Shown here piece after piece: positions 15,022 to 25,315 of a DNA stretch of 64,000 nt; within the stretch, counting starts at the first letter, position 1; each line of letters opens with the position of its first letter. A program made the position numbers and the translations under genes. Under the pieces are notes generated by a model. That model was not told where the DNA came from. It saw only the letters and a program-made list of their open reading frames with translations, and did no database searches. The stretch is from Sedimentitalea sp041224545 (GTDB lineage Bacteria > Pseudomonadota > Alphaproteobacteria > Rhodobacterales > Rhodobacteraceae): contig NZ_JBGFGP010000157.1 in the NCBI RefSeq assembly GCF_041224545.1, positions 9,691 to 73,690 of the forward strand. The letters run 5' to 3'.

Positions 15022-16157
15022 CCGAAGAACAGACCATGATCCGAGACATGGCTCGCCAGTTTTCACGGGAAAAACTGACGCCCCGCGCGGCAGAGCGCGA
15101 AGCGGCGGGCCAGATCGAGTCCGGGATCATAAGCGAGATGGGCCAGCTCGGCTTTCTCGGCATGACGGTGCCCGAAGAGATGGGCGGTGCCGGGGCCGAT
15201 TATGTGTCCTACGCCCTCGCCCTGATGGAGGTTGCGGCGGGTGATGGCGCGGTGTCCACGATGATGTCGGTGCATAACGCTCCGTTCTGCGCGATCCTGC
15301 AGAAATATGCCTCCACCGAGCAACAGGAGGCCTGGCTGAGACCGGCGGCGCAGGGGGCATTTATCGGATGTTTCGCACTGACCGAACCAAGCACGGGAAC
15401 CGACGCGGCAGCGATCAGGACCCGCGCCACACGCACCAATGACGGCTATGTGCTGAACGGCTCGAAACAGTTCATTACCTCGGCACGGATCGGTGGGGGC
15501 ACGATCGGTTTTGCGGTAACCGACCCCGACGCAGGCAAGAAAGGTATTTCCGCCTTTTACTTTGAGCAGGGCACGCCCGGATATATCGTCGCCGAACCGG
15601 AACGGAAGCTGGGCCAGAAGGCATCGGACACCTGTGCGCTGACCTTCGAGGACATGAAACTCGATCACGAGGCCCTGATTGGCGAAGAGGGTCAGGGGTT
15701 GTCCATTGCCCTGTCCTCGCTCGAAGCCGGGCGTATCGGCATCGCGTCGCAATCGGTTGGCATGGCACAATCGGCGCTGGACCATGCGGTCACCTATGCC
15801 CTCGAACGCACCGCTTTTGGCAAGCCGATCTTCGACCATCAGGCCGTGGCCTTCCGCCTTGCCGACATGGATGCCCAGATCGAGGCGGCGCGGCAACTGG
15901 TGCTGCACGCCGCGCGGCTCAAGGACCTTGGCCAGCCTTGCCTGCGCGAAGCGTCGATTGCCAAGCTGACCGCCAGCCAAATGGCGGAACGGGTGGTATC
16001 GGACGCAATCCAGACCCTTGGCGGCTATGGGTACCTGTCCGAATTCCCCCTTGAACGCATCTATCGCGACGTGCGCGTGTGCCAGATTTACGAAGGCACC
16101 TCTGATGTTCAGCGCATCAATATTTCACGAGAACTGAAACGGAGGTATCAGCAATGA
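15006..16157 (+). CDS. Acyl-CoA dehydrogenase (probably short/branched-chain)
   Basis: This 383-residue flavoenzyme shows the ACAD signatures: CFALTEPSTGTDAAA and KQFITSARIGGGT in the middle domain, AFGKPIFDHQAVAFRLADM, and QTLGGYGYLSEFPLERIYRD leading to the catalytic glutamate in YEGTSDVQR. It oxidises an acyl-CoA to the 2-enoyl-CoA and passes electrons to ETF. Its place before an SDR and the BCKDH subunits suggests 2-methylbutyryl-CoA or isobutyryl-CoA as substrate. The ATG at 15006 follows GGGAGTGATCCA. Its stop overlaps the SDR start by 4 bases (ATGA). Confidence 0.9.
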   Translation: MSATLTEEQTMIRDMARQFSREKLTPRAAEREAAGQIESGIISEMGQLGFLGMTVPEEMGGAGADYVSYALALMEVAAGDGAVSTMMSVHNAPFCAILQKYASTEQQEAWLRPAAQGAFIGCFALTEPSTGTDAAAIRTRATRTNDGYVLNGSKQFITSARIGGGTIGFAVTDPDAGKKGISAFYFEQGTPGYIVAEPERKLGQKASDTCALTFEDMKLDHEALIGEEGQGLSIALSSLEAGRIGIASQSVGMAQSALDHAVTYALERTAFGKPIFDHQAVAFRLADMDAQIEAARQLVLHAARLKDLGQPCLREASIAKLTASQMAERVVSDAIQTLGGYGYLSEFPLERIYRDVRVCQIYEGTSDVQRINISRELKRRYQQ

Positions 16158-16921
16158 AGATCGGCGAAACCACGCCCGCCATCATCACGGGCGGGGCCTC
16201 GGGGCTGGGCGCGGCGGTTGCCACCGCCCTGCGCGGTCGGAACGTGCCCGTCGGCATTCTCGACATGAACGCCGACGCCGGCGCCGCATTCGCGGCAGAG
16301 ATCGGCGCGAGCTTTGCAGAATGCGACATTGCAGATGCCGCCGCGGTCACCACCGCGCTTGTCCGGTTGCGCGAACAGCAGGGGCAGGAACGCATCTGTG
16401 TCAACTGCGCCGGCATCGCCCCGGCGGCCAAGACCGTATCGCGGGGCGCGGCACATGATCCGAAGCTCTATGCCAAGGTGGTCGGCGTCAACCTGATCGG
16501 CACGTTCAACGTGTCTACGCAATCGGCGCTCGGCATGTCGGCGGCAGAACCGCTGAACCCGGACGGCGAGCGCGGAGTCATCATAAACACCGCCTCGATT
16601 GCCGCGTATGAAGGCCAGATGGGACAGCTCGCCTATGCGTCGTCCAAGGCGGGGGTCGTCGGGCTGACATTGCCGATGGCCCGGGATCTCGCCAAGAGCG
16701 GTATCCGCGTCATGGCCATCGCACCGGGCATCTTTGCGACACCCATGGTGACCGCCTTTCCGCAAGAGGTGCAGGACGCGCTGGCCCGGACCTCGGAATT
16801 CCCGCAGCGACTGGGCCGGGTCGAGGAGTTCGCCGATCTCGCGCTGCATATCGCCGAGAACGGCATGCTGAACGGAGACGTCATCCGGCTGGACGCCGCC
16901 ACCCGAATGCAGGCGAAATGA
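16154..16921 (+). CDS. Short-chain dehydrogenase, 3-hydroxyacyl-CoA dehydrogenase type-2-like
   Basis: This 255-residue classical SDR has the NAD motif TGGASGLG, the NCAG loop (VNCAGIAP), the catalytic Ser in NTASIAA and YASSK as the catalytic Tyr/Lys pair. The pattern GERGVIINTASIAAYEGQMG matches type-2 3-hydroxyacyl-CoA dehydrogenases (HSD17B10-like). These oxidise 3-hydroxy-2-methylbutyryl-CoA in isoleucine breakdown. It is coupled by ATGA overlaps to both neighbours, which supports that role. Confidence 0.87.
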   Translation: MKIGETTPAIITGGASGLGAAVATALRGRNVPVGILDMNADAGAAFAAEIGASFAECDIADAAAVTTALVRLREQQGQERICVNCAGIAPAAKTVSRGAAHDPKLYAKVVGVNLIGTFNVSTQSALGMSAAEPLNPDGERGVIINTASIAAYEGQMGQLAYASSKAGVVGLTLPMARDLAKSGIRVMAIAPGIFATPMVTAFPQEVQDALARTSEFPQRLGRVEEFADLALHIAENGMLNGDVIRLDAATRMQAK

Positions 16922-18147
16922 CCATGAAGCTCAACTTTCCCCATCCGCCCGCGCGACCCAACGAAACTCCGGATTTTTCAGCCCTCGATATTCCGCCTGC
17001 CGGCGCGCTCGATGTTCCGCCGCTGGACATCGCGGCCGTCGACAGCCGGGATTATGCCAACGGCCTGATCCGGGTGCTGAATGAACACGGCGAGGCCGTC
17101 GGACCCTGGGCCGACTATATTGCCGATCTGGACTCCGGGACACTGCTGCAGGGGCTGCGCGACATGCTGCGAATGCGCGCAGTGGACAAGCGCATGCTGA
17201 ATGCACAGCGCCAGGGCAAGACATCGTTCTACCTGCAATGCACAGGCGAAGAAGCCATCGGGTGCGGGTTCCAGCGCCAGCTTGCCGCGGGTGACATGAA
17301 CTTTCCGACCTATCGGCAGCAAAGCCTGCTCATCGCGGCGGATTATCCGCTCGAAAGCCTGATGGGTCAGCTCTATTCCAACGATCTCGACCCGCTGGAA
17401 GGGCGGCAACTGCCGATCATGCATTCCTCGCGCGAGCACGGGTTTTTCAGCATTTCCGGGAATCTGGGCACCCAGTACATTCAGGCGGTTGGTTGGGCGA
17501 TGGCCAATGCGCTGAGCGACAACGGGCAGATCGCCGCGGCATGGATCGGCGACGGCGCGACCGCCTCGAACGATTTTCACGCCGCGTTGCTGACCGCCTC
17601 GGTCTATCGCCCCCCGGTGATCCTGAACATCGTCAACAATCAATGGGCGATCTCGACATATACCGGCGTCGCCACCGGCGGCTCGCGCACCTATGCGGCG
17701 CGGGCACGGGGCTATGGCATACCGGCGATGCGGGTCGACGGGAACGATTATCTCGCGGTCGCGGCGGTGTCGAGATGGGCGGTCGAGCGCACGCGGGCCG
17801 GGCACGGGCCGGTGGCAATCGAATGGTTCACCTATCGTGTCGCCGCGCATTCCACCTCGGATGACCCGTCAGCCTATCGCCCGAAGGACGAGGCAAAGGC
17901 CTGGCCGCTGGGCGACCCGATCGAACGGCTCAAGACCCATCTGGTGTTGCGCGGAGACTGGTCGGATGACCGCCACGTGCAGACCGAGGCCGAGATACTG
18001 GACGGTGTGACCGCTGTTCAGAAAGAGGTCGAAAGACACGGGACATTCGTGAATCCGCAACCCACGTCACCTTCGACGATATTCAAGGGAGTTTACGCGG
18101 ACATGCCCGAGCACCTGCGCCGCCAACGTCAGGAGATGGGGTACTGA
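16918..18147 (+). CDS. bkdA1: Branched-chain 2-oxoacid dehydrogenase E1 component, alpha subunit
   Basis: This 409-residue protein is the thiamine-diphosphate-binding alpha subunit. TPP/Mg motif: GDGATASNDFHAALLTASVY followed by NNQWAIS. The region RVAAHSTSDDPSAYR resembles the phosphorylation-loop region of E1 alpha proteins. The N-terminal extension with DIPPAG is typical of bacterial BkdA1. The ATG at 16918 overlaps the SDR stop (ATGA); a second ATG at 16924 is possible. It forms the alpha2-beta2 E1 with the next gene, one base away, and decarboxylates the keto acids of Leu, Ile and Val. Confidence 0.92.
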   Translation: MTMKLNFPHPPARPNETPDFSALDIPPAGALDVPPLDIAAVDSRDYANGLIRVLNEHGEAVGPWADYIADLDSGTLLQGLRDMLRMRAVDKRMLNAQRQGKTSFYLQCTGEEAIGCGFQRQLAAGDMNFPTYRQQSLLIAADYPLESLMGQLYSNDLDPLEGRQLPIMHSSREHGFFSISGNLGTQYIQAVGWAMANALSDNGQIAAAWIGDGATASNDFHAALLTASVYRPPVILNIVNNQWAISTYTGVATGGSRTYAARARGYGIPAMRVDGNDYLAVAAVSRWAVERTRAGHGPVAIEWFTYRVAAHSTSDDPSAYRPKDEAKAWPLGDPIERLKTHLVLRGDWSDDRHVQTEAEILDGVTAVQKEVERHGTFVNPQPTSPSTIFKGVYADMPEHLRRQRQEMGY

Positions 18148-18148
18148 C

Positions 18149-19162
18149 ATGCCAAGAATGACAATGATCGAAGCGTTGCGCGACGCCATGGATGTCATGC
18201 TGAGCCAGGACCCGAAGGTCTTGGTGTTTGGCGAGGATGTCGGGTATTTCGGCGGCGTGTTCCGCTGTACTGCCGGACTTCAGGCCAAGCATGGCGAAAA
18301 CCGGGTGTTTGACACCCCCATCAACGAAAGCGCCATCGTCGGCATGGCGGTCGGCATGGCCGCGCAGGGCATGCGCCCCTGTGCCGAGGTACAGTTCGCG
18401 GATTACGTCTATCCCGCCTATGACCAGATCACGCAAGAGGCCGCGCGCCTGCGGCACCGTTCGAACGGGATGTTCACCTGCCCGCTGGTGGTGCGGATGC
18501 CGACGGGCGGCGGTATTTTCGGCGGCCAGACCCACAGCCAGAGCCCGGAGGCACTGTTTACCCATGTCGCCGGTCTCAAGGTGGTGATCCCCTCGACACC
18601 GTACGACGCCAAGGGCCTGCTCATCGCAGCCATCGAAGACCCGGACCCGGTGATCTTTCTGGAACCCAAGCGGCTTTATAACGGCCCGTTCTATGGCGAT
18701 CATTCCGGCAAATCGGTGGGCTGGGCCCAGCACCCGGCGGGTGATGTCCCCGAGGGACATTACAGCATCGACCTTGGCAAGGCGGATATCCGCCGCGAAG
18801 GGTCGGATGTCACGGTGCTTGCCTATGGCACGATGGTCTACGTCGCCGAAGCCGCCGCCGACAAATCAGGCATCGACGCCGAGATCATCGACCTGCGCAG
18901 CCTATTGCCGCTGGATCTCGGGACCATCAAGGCATCGGTGGAAAAGACCGGGCGCTGCGTTGTGGTCCACGAGGCGACCCGCACAAGCGGCTTTGGCGGC
19001 GAGTTGATCGCCGAGTTTCAGGAGGCCTGTTTCTGGCACCTGAAATCGCCGCTGCAACGGGTCACAGGATGGGACGCCCCCTATCCGCATGCCACTGAAT
19101 GGGATTATTTCCCGGGTCCGGATCGCGTGATCCGCGCCCTTCAGACATCGATGGAGGACTGA
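18149..19162 (+). CDS. bkdA2: Branched-chain 2-oxoacid dehydrogenase E1 component, beta subunit
   Basis: This 337-residue partner of the E1 alpha gene has the transketolase pyrimidine-binding fold signs: VFGEDVGYFGGVFRCT, DTPINESAIVGMAVGMA and FADYVYPAYDQI. C-terminal features are DVTVLAYGTMV and VVHEATRTSGFG. The length is usual for the family. Start ATG at 18149; the E2 gene begins immediately after the stop. Confidence 0.92.
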   Translation: MPRMTMIEALRDAMDVMLSQDPKVLVFGEDVGYFGGVFRCTAGLQAKHGENRVFDTPINESAIVGMAVGMAAQGMRPCAEVQFADYVYPAYDQITQEAARLRHRSNGMFTCPLVVRMPTGGGIFGGQTHSQSPEALFTHVAGLKVVIPSTPYDAKGLLIAAIEDPDPVIFLEPKRLYNGPFYGDHSGKSVGWAQHPAGDVPEGHYSIDLGKADIRREGSDVTVLAYGTMVYVAEAAADKSGIDAEIIDLRSLLPLDLGTIKASVEKTGRCVVVHEATRTSGFGGELIAEFQEACFWHLKSPLQRVTGWDAPYPHATEWDYFPGPDRVIRALQTSMED

Positions 19163-20428
19163 ATGAACATTCTTTCCGTAAAGCTGCCTGACGTGGGCGA
19201 AGGTGTGACCGAAGCCGAACTGGCGGAGTGGAACGTCAAGGTCGGCGACATCGTCAAGGAAGACGACGTGATCGCCGCCGTCATGACCGACAAGGCCACC
19301 GTCGAGATCCCCTCGCTCTACGGCGGCAAGATCACATGGATCGCAGGCGAAATAGGCGACATCCTGGCCGTCGGTTCCGATCTCGTGCGCATCGAAACCG
19401 ATGCCGAGGCCGTGGCCGAACCCGGCGCGGCCAGCGATCAGGATGACGAAACATCCGAGCCGGAACCGGAGCCGACCCCCACGCCGGATGCACCGCCGCC
19501 ACCACCCGCCCCGGAACCGACACGCATCCCGACCGGTTCCGCTCCGCCGCGCGCCGAAGGCACCCCGCCTCTGGCCTCACCCTCGGTGCGCGCCCGCGCG
19601 CGCAAGGGCGGCATCGACCTGCGGCAGGTCCACGGTTCGGGACCTGCCGGGCGCATCACCCAGCAGGATCTTGACGAGTTTTTTGCCCGGCCATCCCAGC
19701 CCGCAGGGCATGGCGGACGCGTCGCACGGACCGGAACCGAGGAAATCAAGGTCATCGGCATGCGCCGCAAGATCGCCGAACGCATGGCGCTCGCCAATGC
19801 GCGTATACCGCACATCACCGTGGTCGAAGAGGTCGATGTGACTTCGCTGGAAGAACTGCGCGCCGGCATGAATGCGGGACGCGGGGACAAGCCGAAACTC
19901 ACGGTGCTGCCCTTCATCGCGGCGGCCCTGTCCAAAGCCGTTGTCGACCATCCCGAGATGAATGCCCATTACATGGATGATGACGGCATCGTCGTTCGCC
20001 ATGCCGGTGTGAATATCGGAATGGCAACAATGACCGATGCCGGGCTGGTCGTGCCGGTTCTGCGGCATGTCGAAAGCCTTGGCCTGTTTCAGACCGCCGC
20101 CGAGATTTCCCGCCTGTCCGAGGCCGCGCGCGCGGGCAAGGCCACGCGCGACGAATTGACCGGGTCGACCATCACCATCACCTCGCTCGGCCCGCTTGGC
20201 GCACTTGCCACCACGCCGATCATCAACCACCCCGAGGTCGCCATCCTTGGCGTGAACAAGATGGCCACCCGCCCGATGTGGGACGGCAGCCAGTTCGTGC
20301 CGCGCAAGATGATGAACATCTCGGCCAGCTTCGATCACCGCGTGATCGACGGGTGGGATGCGGCCGTCTTTGTGCAGCGCATCAAGACCCTGCTGGAAAC
20401 CCCGGCGCTGATCTTTATGGAGGAATGA
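19163..20428 (+). CDS. bkdB: Branched-chain 2-oxoacid dehydrogenase E2 component (lipoamide acyltransferase)
   Basis: This 421-residue protein has one N-terminal lipoyl domain with the lipoyl lysine in VMTDKATVEIPS. An acidic/proline-rich linker follows (residues about 80-130), then a peripheral-subunit-binding domain (SPSVRARARKGGIDLRQVHG, GPAGRIT) and the catalytic domain ending in SASFDHRVIDGWDAA with the active His. It transfers the acyl group from lipoamide to CoA. ATG at 19163, directly after the E1 beta stop (TGAATG). Confidence 0.93.
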   Translation: MNILSVKLPDVGEGVTEAELAEWNVKVGDIVKEDDVIAAVMTDKATVEIPSLYGGKITWIAGEIGDILAVGSDLVRIETDAEAVAEPGAASDQDDETSEPEPEPTPTPDAPPPPPAPEPTRIPTGSAPPRAEGTPPLASPSVRARARKGGIDLRQVHGSGPAGRITQQDLDEFFARPSQPAGHGGRVARTGTEEIKVIGMRRKIAERMALANARIPHITVVEEVDVTSLEELRAGMNAGRGDKPKLTVLPFIAAALSKAVVDHPEMNAHYMDDDGIVVRHAGVNIGMATMTDAGLVVPVLRHVESLGLFQTAAEISRLSEAARAGKATRDELTGSTITITSLGPLGALATTPIINHPEVAILGVNKMATRPMWDGSQFVPRKMMNISASFDHRVIDGWDAAVFVQRIKTLLETPALIFMEE

Positions 20429-20431
20429 TCC

Positions 20432-21811
<1,380 letters not shown>

Positions 21812-21893
21812 GACTACGGCGAAGCAACCGGTCGTAGCCAATGGATGGTGCAGGTGGGTCTAAAGCCTGCCCCGTCTGCACCGGACCAGATGG

Positions 21894-22448
21894 TTACCGA
21901 CCGGGATCGGGACGCATGGTCGCCATCAATTCGGCGACCTTGATCCCGAATTTTCGCAATTCGGACCGGTTCATGATCACACCGTTCTGCGTCAGGTAAA
22001 GCCAGTCGGTCACCTTCAACGTATGCCCACCCGCCTCTTGTGGGAGAATGATCTCGTACTCCATGCGCAACGTCGCCCCGGACACCACGCCCTTTGCTTC
22101 GCCCACGATGTCGTCGGCGGTGGCGGTGAACGTGTCGCCAGGCCCAAGCGTCAAATACCATTTCCGGCTTTGCTTGCGACCCGTTGAATAGGTGAACTCT
22201 TCGGACAATGTGCCGGTGTCGCCGTCCCAAATGCCATGCATCTTTGCCGTAAAGCGGCTGGTGACACGACCGCCCGGCCCATAGATCAGCCCCTCGGACA
22301 GGATCGGTCCCGACAGGTGCGTCTTGAGCGAGAAGGCCGGGGTTGTCTCTGCATAATCAGCAGGAGACTGGGCGCGGAAACTGAAGAACATGGCCTTGAC
22401 CACGATCACCACAAGCACGAGCACCAGCAACGCAATCAGGAGTTTCAT
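21894..22448 (-). CDS. DUF3833 family protein, membrane-anchored
   Basis: This 184-residue protein has an N-terminal hydrophobic anchor (residues about 2-18) and a beta-rich remainder of the DUF3833 type, with GRVTSRFTAKMHGIWDGDTG and a Trp-rich core. Its function is unknown. It is the last gene of a five-gene overlapping operon (flavin oxidase, methyltransferase, CHI-like, MFS, DUF3833) and overlaps the MFS gene by 4 bases. In R. sphaeroides similar genes belong to the singlet-oxygen (RpoE) regulon, as I recall. A role in lipid handling is inferred from that company. Confidence 0.75.
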   Translation of the reverse strand: MKLLIALLVLVLVVIVVKAMFFSFRAQSPADYAETTPAFSLKTHLSGPILSEGLIYGPGGRVTSRFTAKMHGIWDGDTGTLSEEFTYSTGRKQSRKWYLTLGPGDTFTATADDIVGEAKGVVSGATLRMEYEIILPQEAGGHTLKVTDWLYLTQNGVIMNRSELRKFGIKVAELMATMRPDPGR

Positions 22449-23674
22449 GAACGTCGTTCCTCTGTCGGAAGCGCCAGGACCAGCCCGATTGCGCCGAGTT
22501 TCAGAATACAGGGTATCACCGCGTAACAGATATTCAGCACGCCCAACGCCGCCGCATCGTTGGCGGAACCGGGTTCGAACCCATAGCTCTGGAGCACCGG
22601 GAGCACCGAAAACGCGGCCAGCGCCAACCCCAGCTTGCCCGCAAAGGACCAGATGCCGAACGCCTGCGATGCACGCAGCCCGGCCCGTGTCAGCGCGACC
22701 GAGAACATCGCCGGGAGGATCACCAGATCGGCGCCCAATGCGGCGCCGGAAATGACGCAGATGACGGCAAAGCCGAACAGGTTTCCAGCAGAGAGAAACG
22801 CCGCGCCAACAAAGCCGAGAATGGCGAGCGGCATGCCTATCAGCAGCGTGGTGCGCGGCCCCAGATGCTGGCTCAGACGGGTCCAGAGCGGCACGCTCAG
22901 CCCGGCACTGAAAAAGAACAGGATCAGCAGCGGCCCCGCCCTGCCCACCAGCCCAAGACGATCTTCGACGAAAAACAGGAACAGAGTCGAAGTGATCGCC
23001 ACCGGCAGACTGTTGACAAGGGCGAGCAGCAGCAGCCGCAATCCCCCCGCGTCTCCGAGAGCGGCGAGCGACAGGCGATCACCGGCCACAACCGGGCGAC
23101 GCCAGATCGGCAGCGTCACCAATGCCGTGATCAGGGCGATCGCGCCAAGAAACACCCCGAATGCCGGATAACCCTGTGAGGCCGCGCCCATCGACACAAA
23201 GACGGTGGGCGCGATGGCGGCGACGATCACGCCAGCGAGCATACCGCCCTCGCGATAGGCGGCGAGCGTCATCAGGGCATCGGGTGTCCTGTCGCTGGCC
23301 AGAGTCGCGCTCCGCCCGTATAGCAGGATCATTCCCAGGCTGTAGGCCGAGAACAAAAGGATCAGGACCGCAATCAGCTGAACCATCACATCCGGACCGC
23401 TCTGCAATGTGAAAAGCGCCGGAAACCCGACGGCGAGCCCCAACGCCGCCGCAACGGCAAACGCCACCTGCGCCCTGGGCCAACGGTCGATGGCCCACCC
23501 GATCAGCGGATCCTGCACCAGATCGACCAGGCGGATCAGCAACAGGATGGTCCCGATCGCACCCAGCCCAAGACCGAGATTCACCGAAGCAAAGCGCGGC
23601 AGGTGGATGTAGAGCGGAATACCGGCGGCGGCCAGCATCAGCGCATAGAGACTGACCCGCGGATAGACCATCAT
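22445..23674 (-). CDS. MFS transporter, GPH cation-symporter-like
   Basis: This 409-residue polytopic membrane protein has about 12 hydrophobic segments. The cytoplasmic-loop motif LLLIRLVDLVQDPLIGWAID is typical of glycoside-pentoside-hexuronide:cation symporter-like (MelB-type) MFS proteins. The substrate is unknown; the genes around it act on membrane lipids or fatty acids, so a lipid-related solute is possible. It overlaps the CHI-like gene upstream and the DUF3833 gene downstream by 4 bases each. Confidence 0.82.
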   Translation of the reverse strand: MMVYPRVSLYALMLAAAGIPLYIHLPRFASVNLGLGLGAIGTILLLIRLVDLVQDPLIGWAIDRWPRAQVAFAVAAALGLAVGFPALFTLQSGPDVMVQLIAVLILLFSAYSLGMILLYGRSATLASDRTPDALMTLAAYREGGMLAGVIVAAIAPTVFVSMGAASQGYPAFGVFLGAIALITALVTLPIWRRPVVAGDRLSLAALGDAGGLRLLLLALVNSLPVAITSTLFLFFVEDRLGLVGRAGPLLILFFFSAGLSVPLWTRLSQHLGPRTTLLIGMPLAILGFVGAAFLSAGNLFGFAVICVISGAALGADLVILPAMFSVALTRAGLRASQAFGIWSFAGKLGLALAAFSVLPVLQSYGFEPGSANDAAALGVLNICYAVIPCILKLGAIGLVLALPTEERRS

Positions 23675-24165
23675 TCGCCCCGGAGCTTGCGCGTAAATCG
23701 GCGTGAGCGGGTGTCTTCACCCAGAAAGATCGCCATGAAGCGGGATTTGATCCGGGGATGCTGCAACGTACAGGTTCGCCGGCCGTTCAGCCAGAAACCG
23801 ATCCGGTCCTGCCCCTTTGATACGGCGGCAAACCGATCCCCCTTTTGCACATCCGCGAAACACCGGTCCAGTTGCTGGCGCACCGGCAAGGCGCCGCCGG
23901 TCCGCTCAAGTTCGCGGAGGGTGTATTTGGTCAGATCGTCGCGGCTGAGATTCCGCATATAGGTCAATTCCAGTGCGAAATCACGGTTCCAGTCCAACGG
24001 TGCGCCCGCCTGGGTGTAAAGCCGCGCCCTGTAAAGAGGAAAACCGAACAGCCGGAACACCGCCTCGCCGCGCAACTCGGCACCGGGCAGGTTGTTGGCG
24101 ATGGTGGATGCCTGTGCGCACAGCGGCGCAAGCATCGCGACGCAGAGACAGATGATCCTAAGCAT
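23671..24165 (-). CDS. Chalcone isomerase-like periplasmic protein
   Basis: This 164-residue precursor has a signal peptide (MLRIICLCVAMLAPLCAQAS). The mature part resembles the bacterial chalcone-isomerase-like domain: GAELRGEAVFRLFGFPLYRA, LELTYMRNLSRDDL and GFWLNGRRTCTLQHP. Bacterial members are not flavonoid enzymes; the plant relatives include fatty-acid-binding proteins. The ATG at 24165 overlaps the methyltransferase stop by 8 bases and gives a proper signal, so I rejected the in-frame extension to 24264. In R. sphaeroides a gene of this neighbourhood takes part in furan fatty acid formation, but I cannot assign that step here. Confidence 0.7.
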   Translation of the reverse strand: MLRIICLCVAMLAPLCAQASTIANNLPGAELRGEAVFRLFGFPLYRARLYTQAGAPLDWNRDFALELTYMRNLSRDDLTKYTLRELERTGGALPVRQQLDRCFADVQKGDRFAAVSKGQDRIGFWLNGRRTCTLQHPRIKSRFMAIFLGEDTRSRRFTRKLRGE

Positions 24166-25315
24166 GGGCCAGCTCGACCTGAACAACATCCGTGTGCCCG
24201 ATGGCAAAGGACGCGGCGCAGCTCTCAAGGTAATATCGCCAGTTCCGAAAGAACGCTTCGCCAAAACCCTGCTCGGTTATCCGGGCCTTCTGCGTCACCA
24301 GACGATCGGCCCATATCCGGCAGGTTCGGCCGTAATCGGCCCCGAAAGCAAAGCTGTCTTCTATCCTGAGCCCCGCTGCCCCTGCCTGCTGCCGGATCAC
24401 CCCGTCGGACAACAGCATGCCGCCGGGAAAGACATATTGGCGAATGTAATCGGACGAGGTGCGGTAGCGTTCGAAAAAGCTGTCCTGCACGGTGATCGCC
24501 TGCAACAGCACGCGTCCGCCATCGGCAAGGCTGCGCTTGAGCGTGGCGAAATAGCCGGGCCAGTAGCGTGCGCCCACGGCCTCGATCATCTCGATCGAGA
24601 CAATGTTGTCATATGTACCGGTGATATCGCGATAGTCCCGCAACTGGATGTCGGCACGACCGTCAAGACGCGAGTCGGCATAGCTGTGCTGGTTTGGCGA
24701 AATCGTGATGCCGGTCACGTTCCGCCCCTCGGCGCTGGCCTGTTCGGCGAACCCGCCCCAGCCGCAACCGATTTCCAGAACCCGTTCCCCCGATCCCAAC
24801 CGTGACAGCGCGCGGGCGTTCTTGCGGGTCTGCGCCCGGCCAAGATCGGTTTCGGAATCGCCGAAGAGGCCCGAGGAGTATGTCATGCCTTCGTCCAGCC
24901 AGAGACCGTAGAATTCATTACCGACATCGTAATGCGACCGGATATTCCTGCGGGCGCCACGGCGCGAATTGGCGCGCAGCAGCGTATCGACCATGCGGAA
25001 CCTGACACGGCTCAGCGATCCGGCATGGTCATACTCCGCAAGATGATCGCGGTTGCGCATGACGAGCGACAACAAGCCTTCGATCGACGGCGTATCCCAA
25101 AGCCCCTGAACATAGCTCTCGCCCAGCCCCACCTGGCCATGCGCTGCCATCGCCGATACCGCCGCCCAATCCCGAATGGTGATTTCCGCTTCCGGTCCGG
25201 ACGTGCCGAACTGATACCGTTCGCCCTCGGGTGTCCGCAGGATAAGCTGCCCCTCACGCACACGCGCGCAGGTCGACAGGAAGTTCGCCTTCAAGGCCCT
25301 GTTGGTCAAGCGCAT
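24158..25315 (-). CDS. cfa: Cyclopropane-fatty-acyl-phospholipid synthase-family methyltransferase
   Basis: This 385-residue SAM-dependent enzyme has the CFA synthase layout: N-terminal lipid-binding part, SHYDVGNEFYGLWLDEGMTYSSG, the SAM motif VLEIGCGWGGFAEQ, GITISPNQHSYA, SIEMIEAVG and YVFPGGMLLSD. Substrates are unsaturated acyl chains of membrane phospholipids; products could be cyclopropane or methyl-branched acyl chains. The ATG at 25315 has AAGGA 9 bases upstream, so it overlaps the upstream flavin oxidase gene by 62 bases, longer than the usual 4. In R. sphaeroides relatives are induced by singlet oxygen via RpoE. Confidence 0.88.
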   Translation of the reverse strand: MRLTNRALKANFLSTCARVREGQLILRTPEGERYQFGTSGPEAEITIRDWAAVSAMAAHGQVGLGESYVQGLWDTPSIEGLLSLVMRNRDHLAEYDHAGSLSRVRFRMVDTLLRANSRRGARRNIRSHYDVGNEFYGLWLDEGMTYSSGLFGDSETDLGRAQTRKNARALSRLGSGERVLEIGCGWGGFAEQASAEGRNVTGITISPNQHSYADSRLDGRADIQLRDYRDITGTYDNIVSIEMIEAVGARYWPGYFATLKRSLADGGRVLLQAITVQDSFFERYRTSSDYIRQYVFPGGMLLSDGVIRQQAGAAGLRIEDSFAFGADYGRTCRIWADRLVTQKARITEQGFGEAFFRNWRYYLESCAASFAIGHTDVVQVELAHA

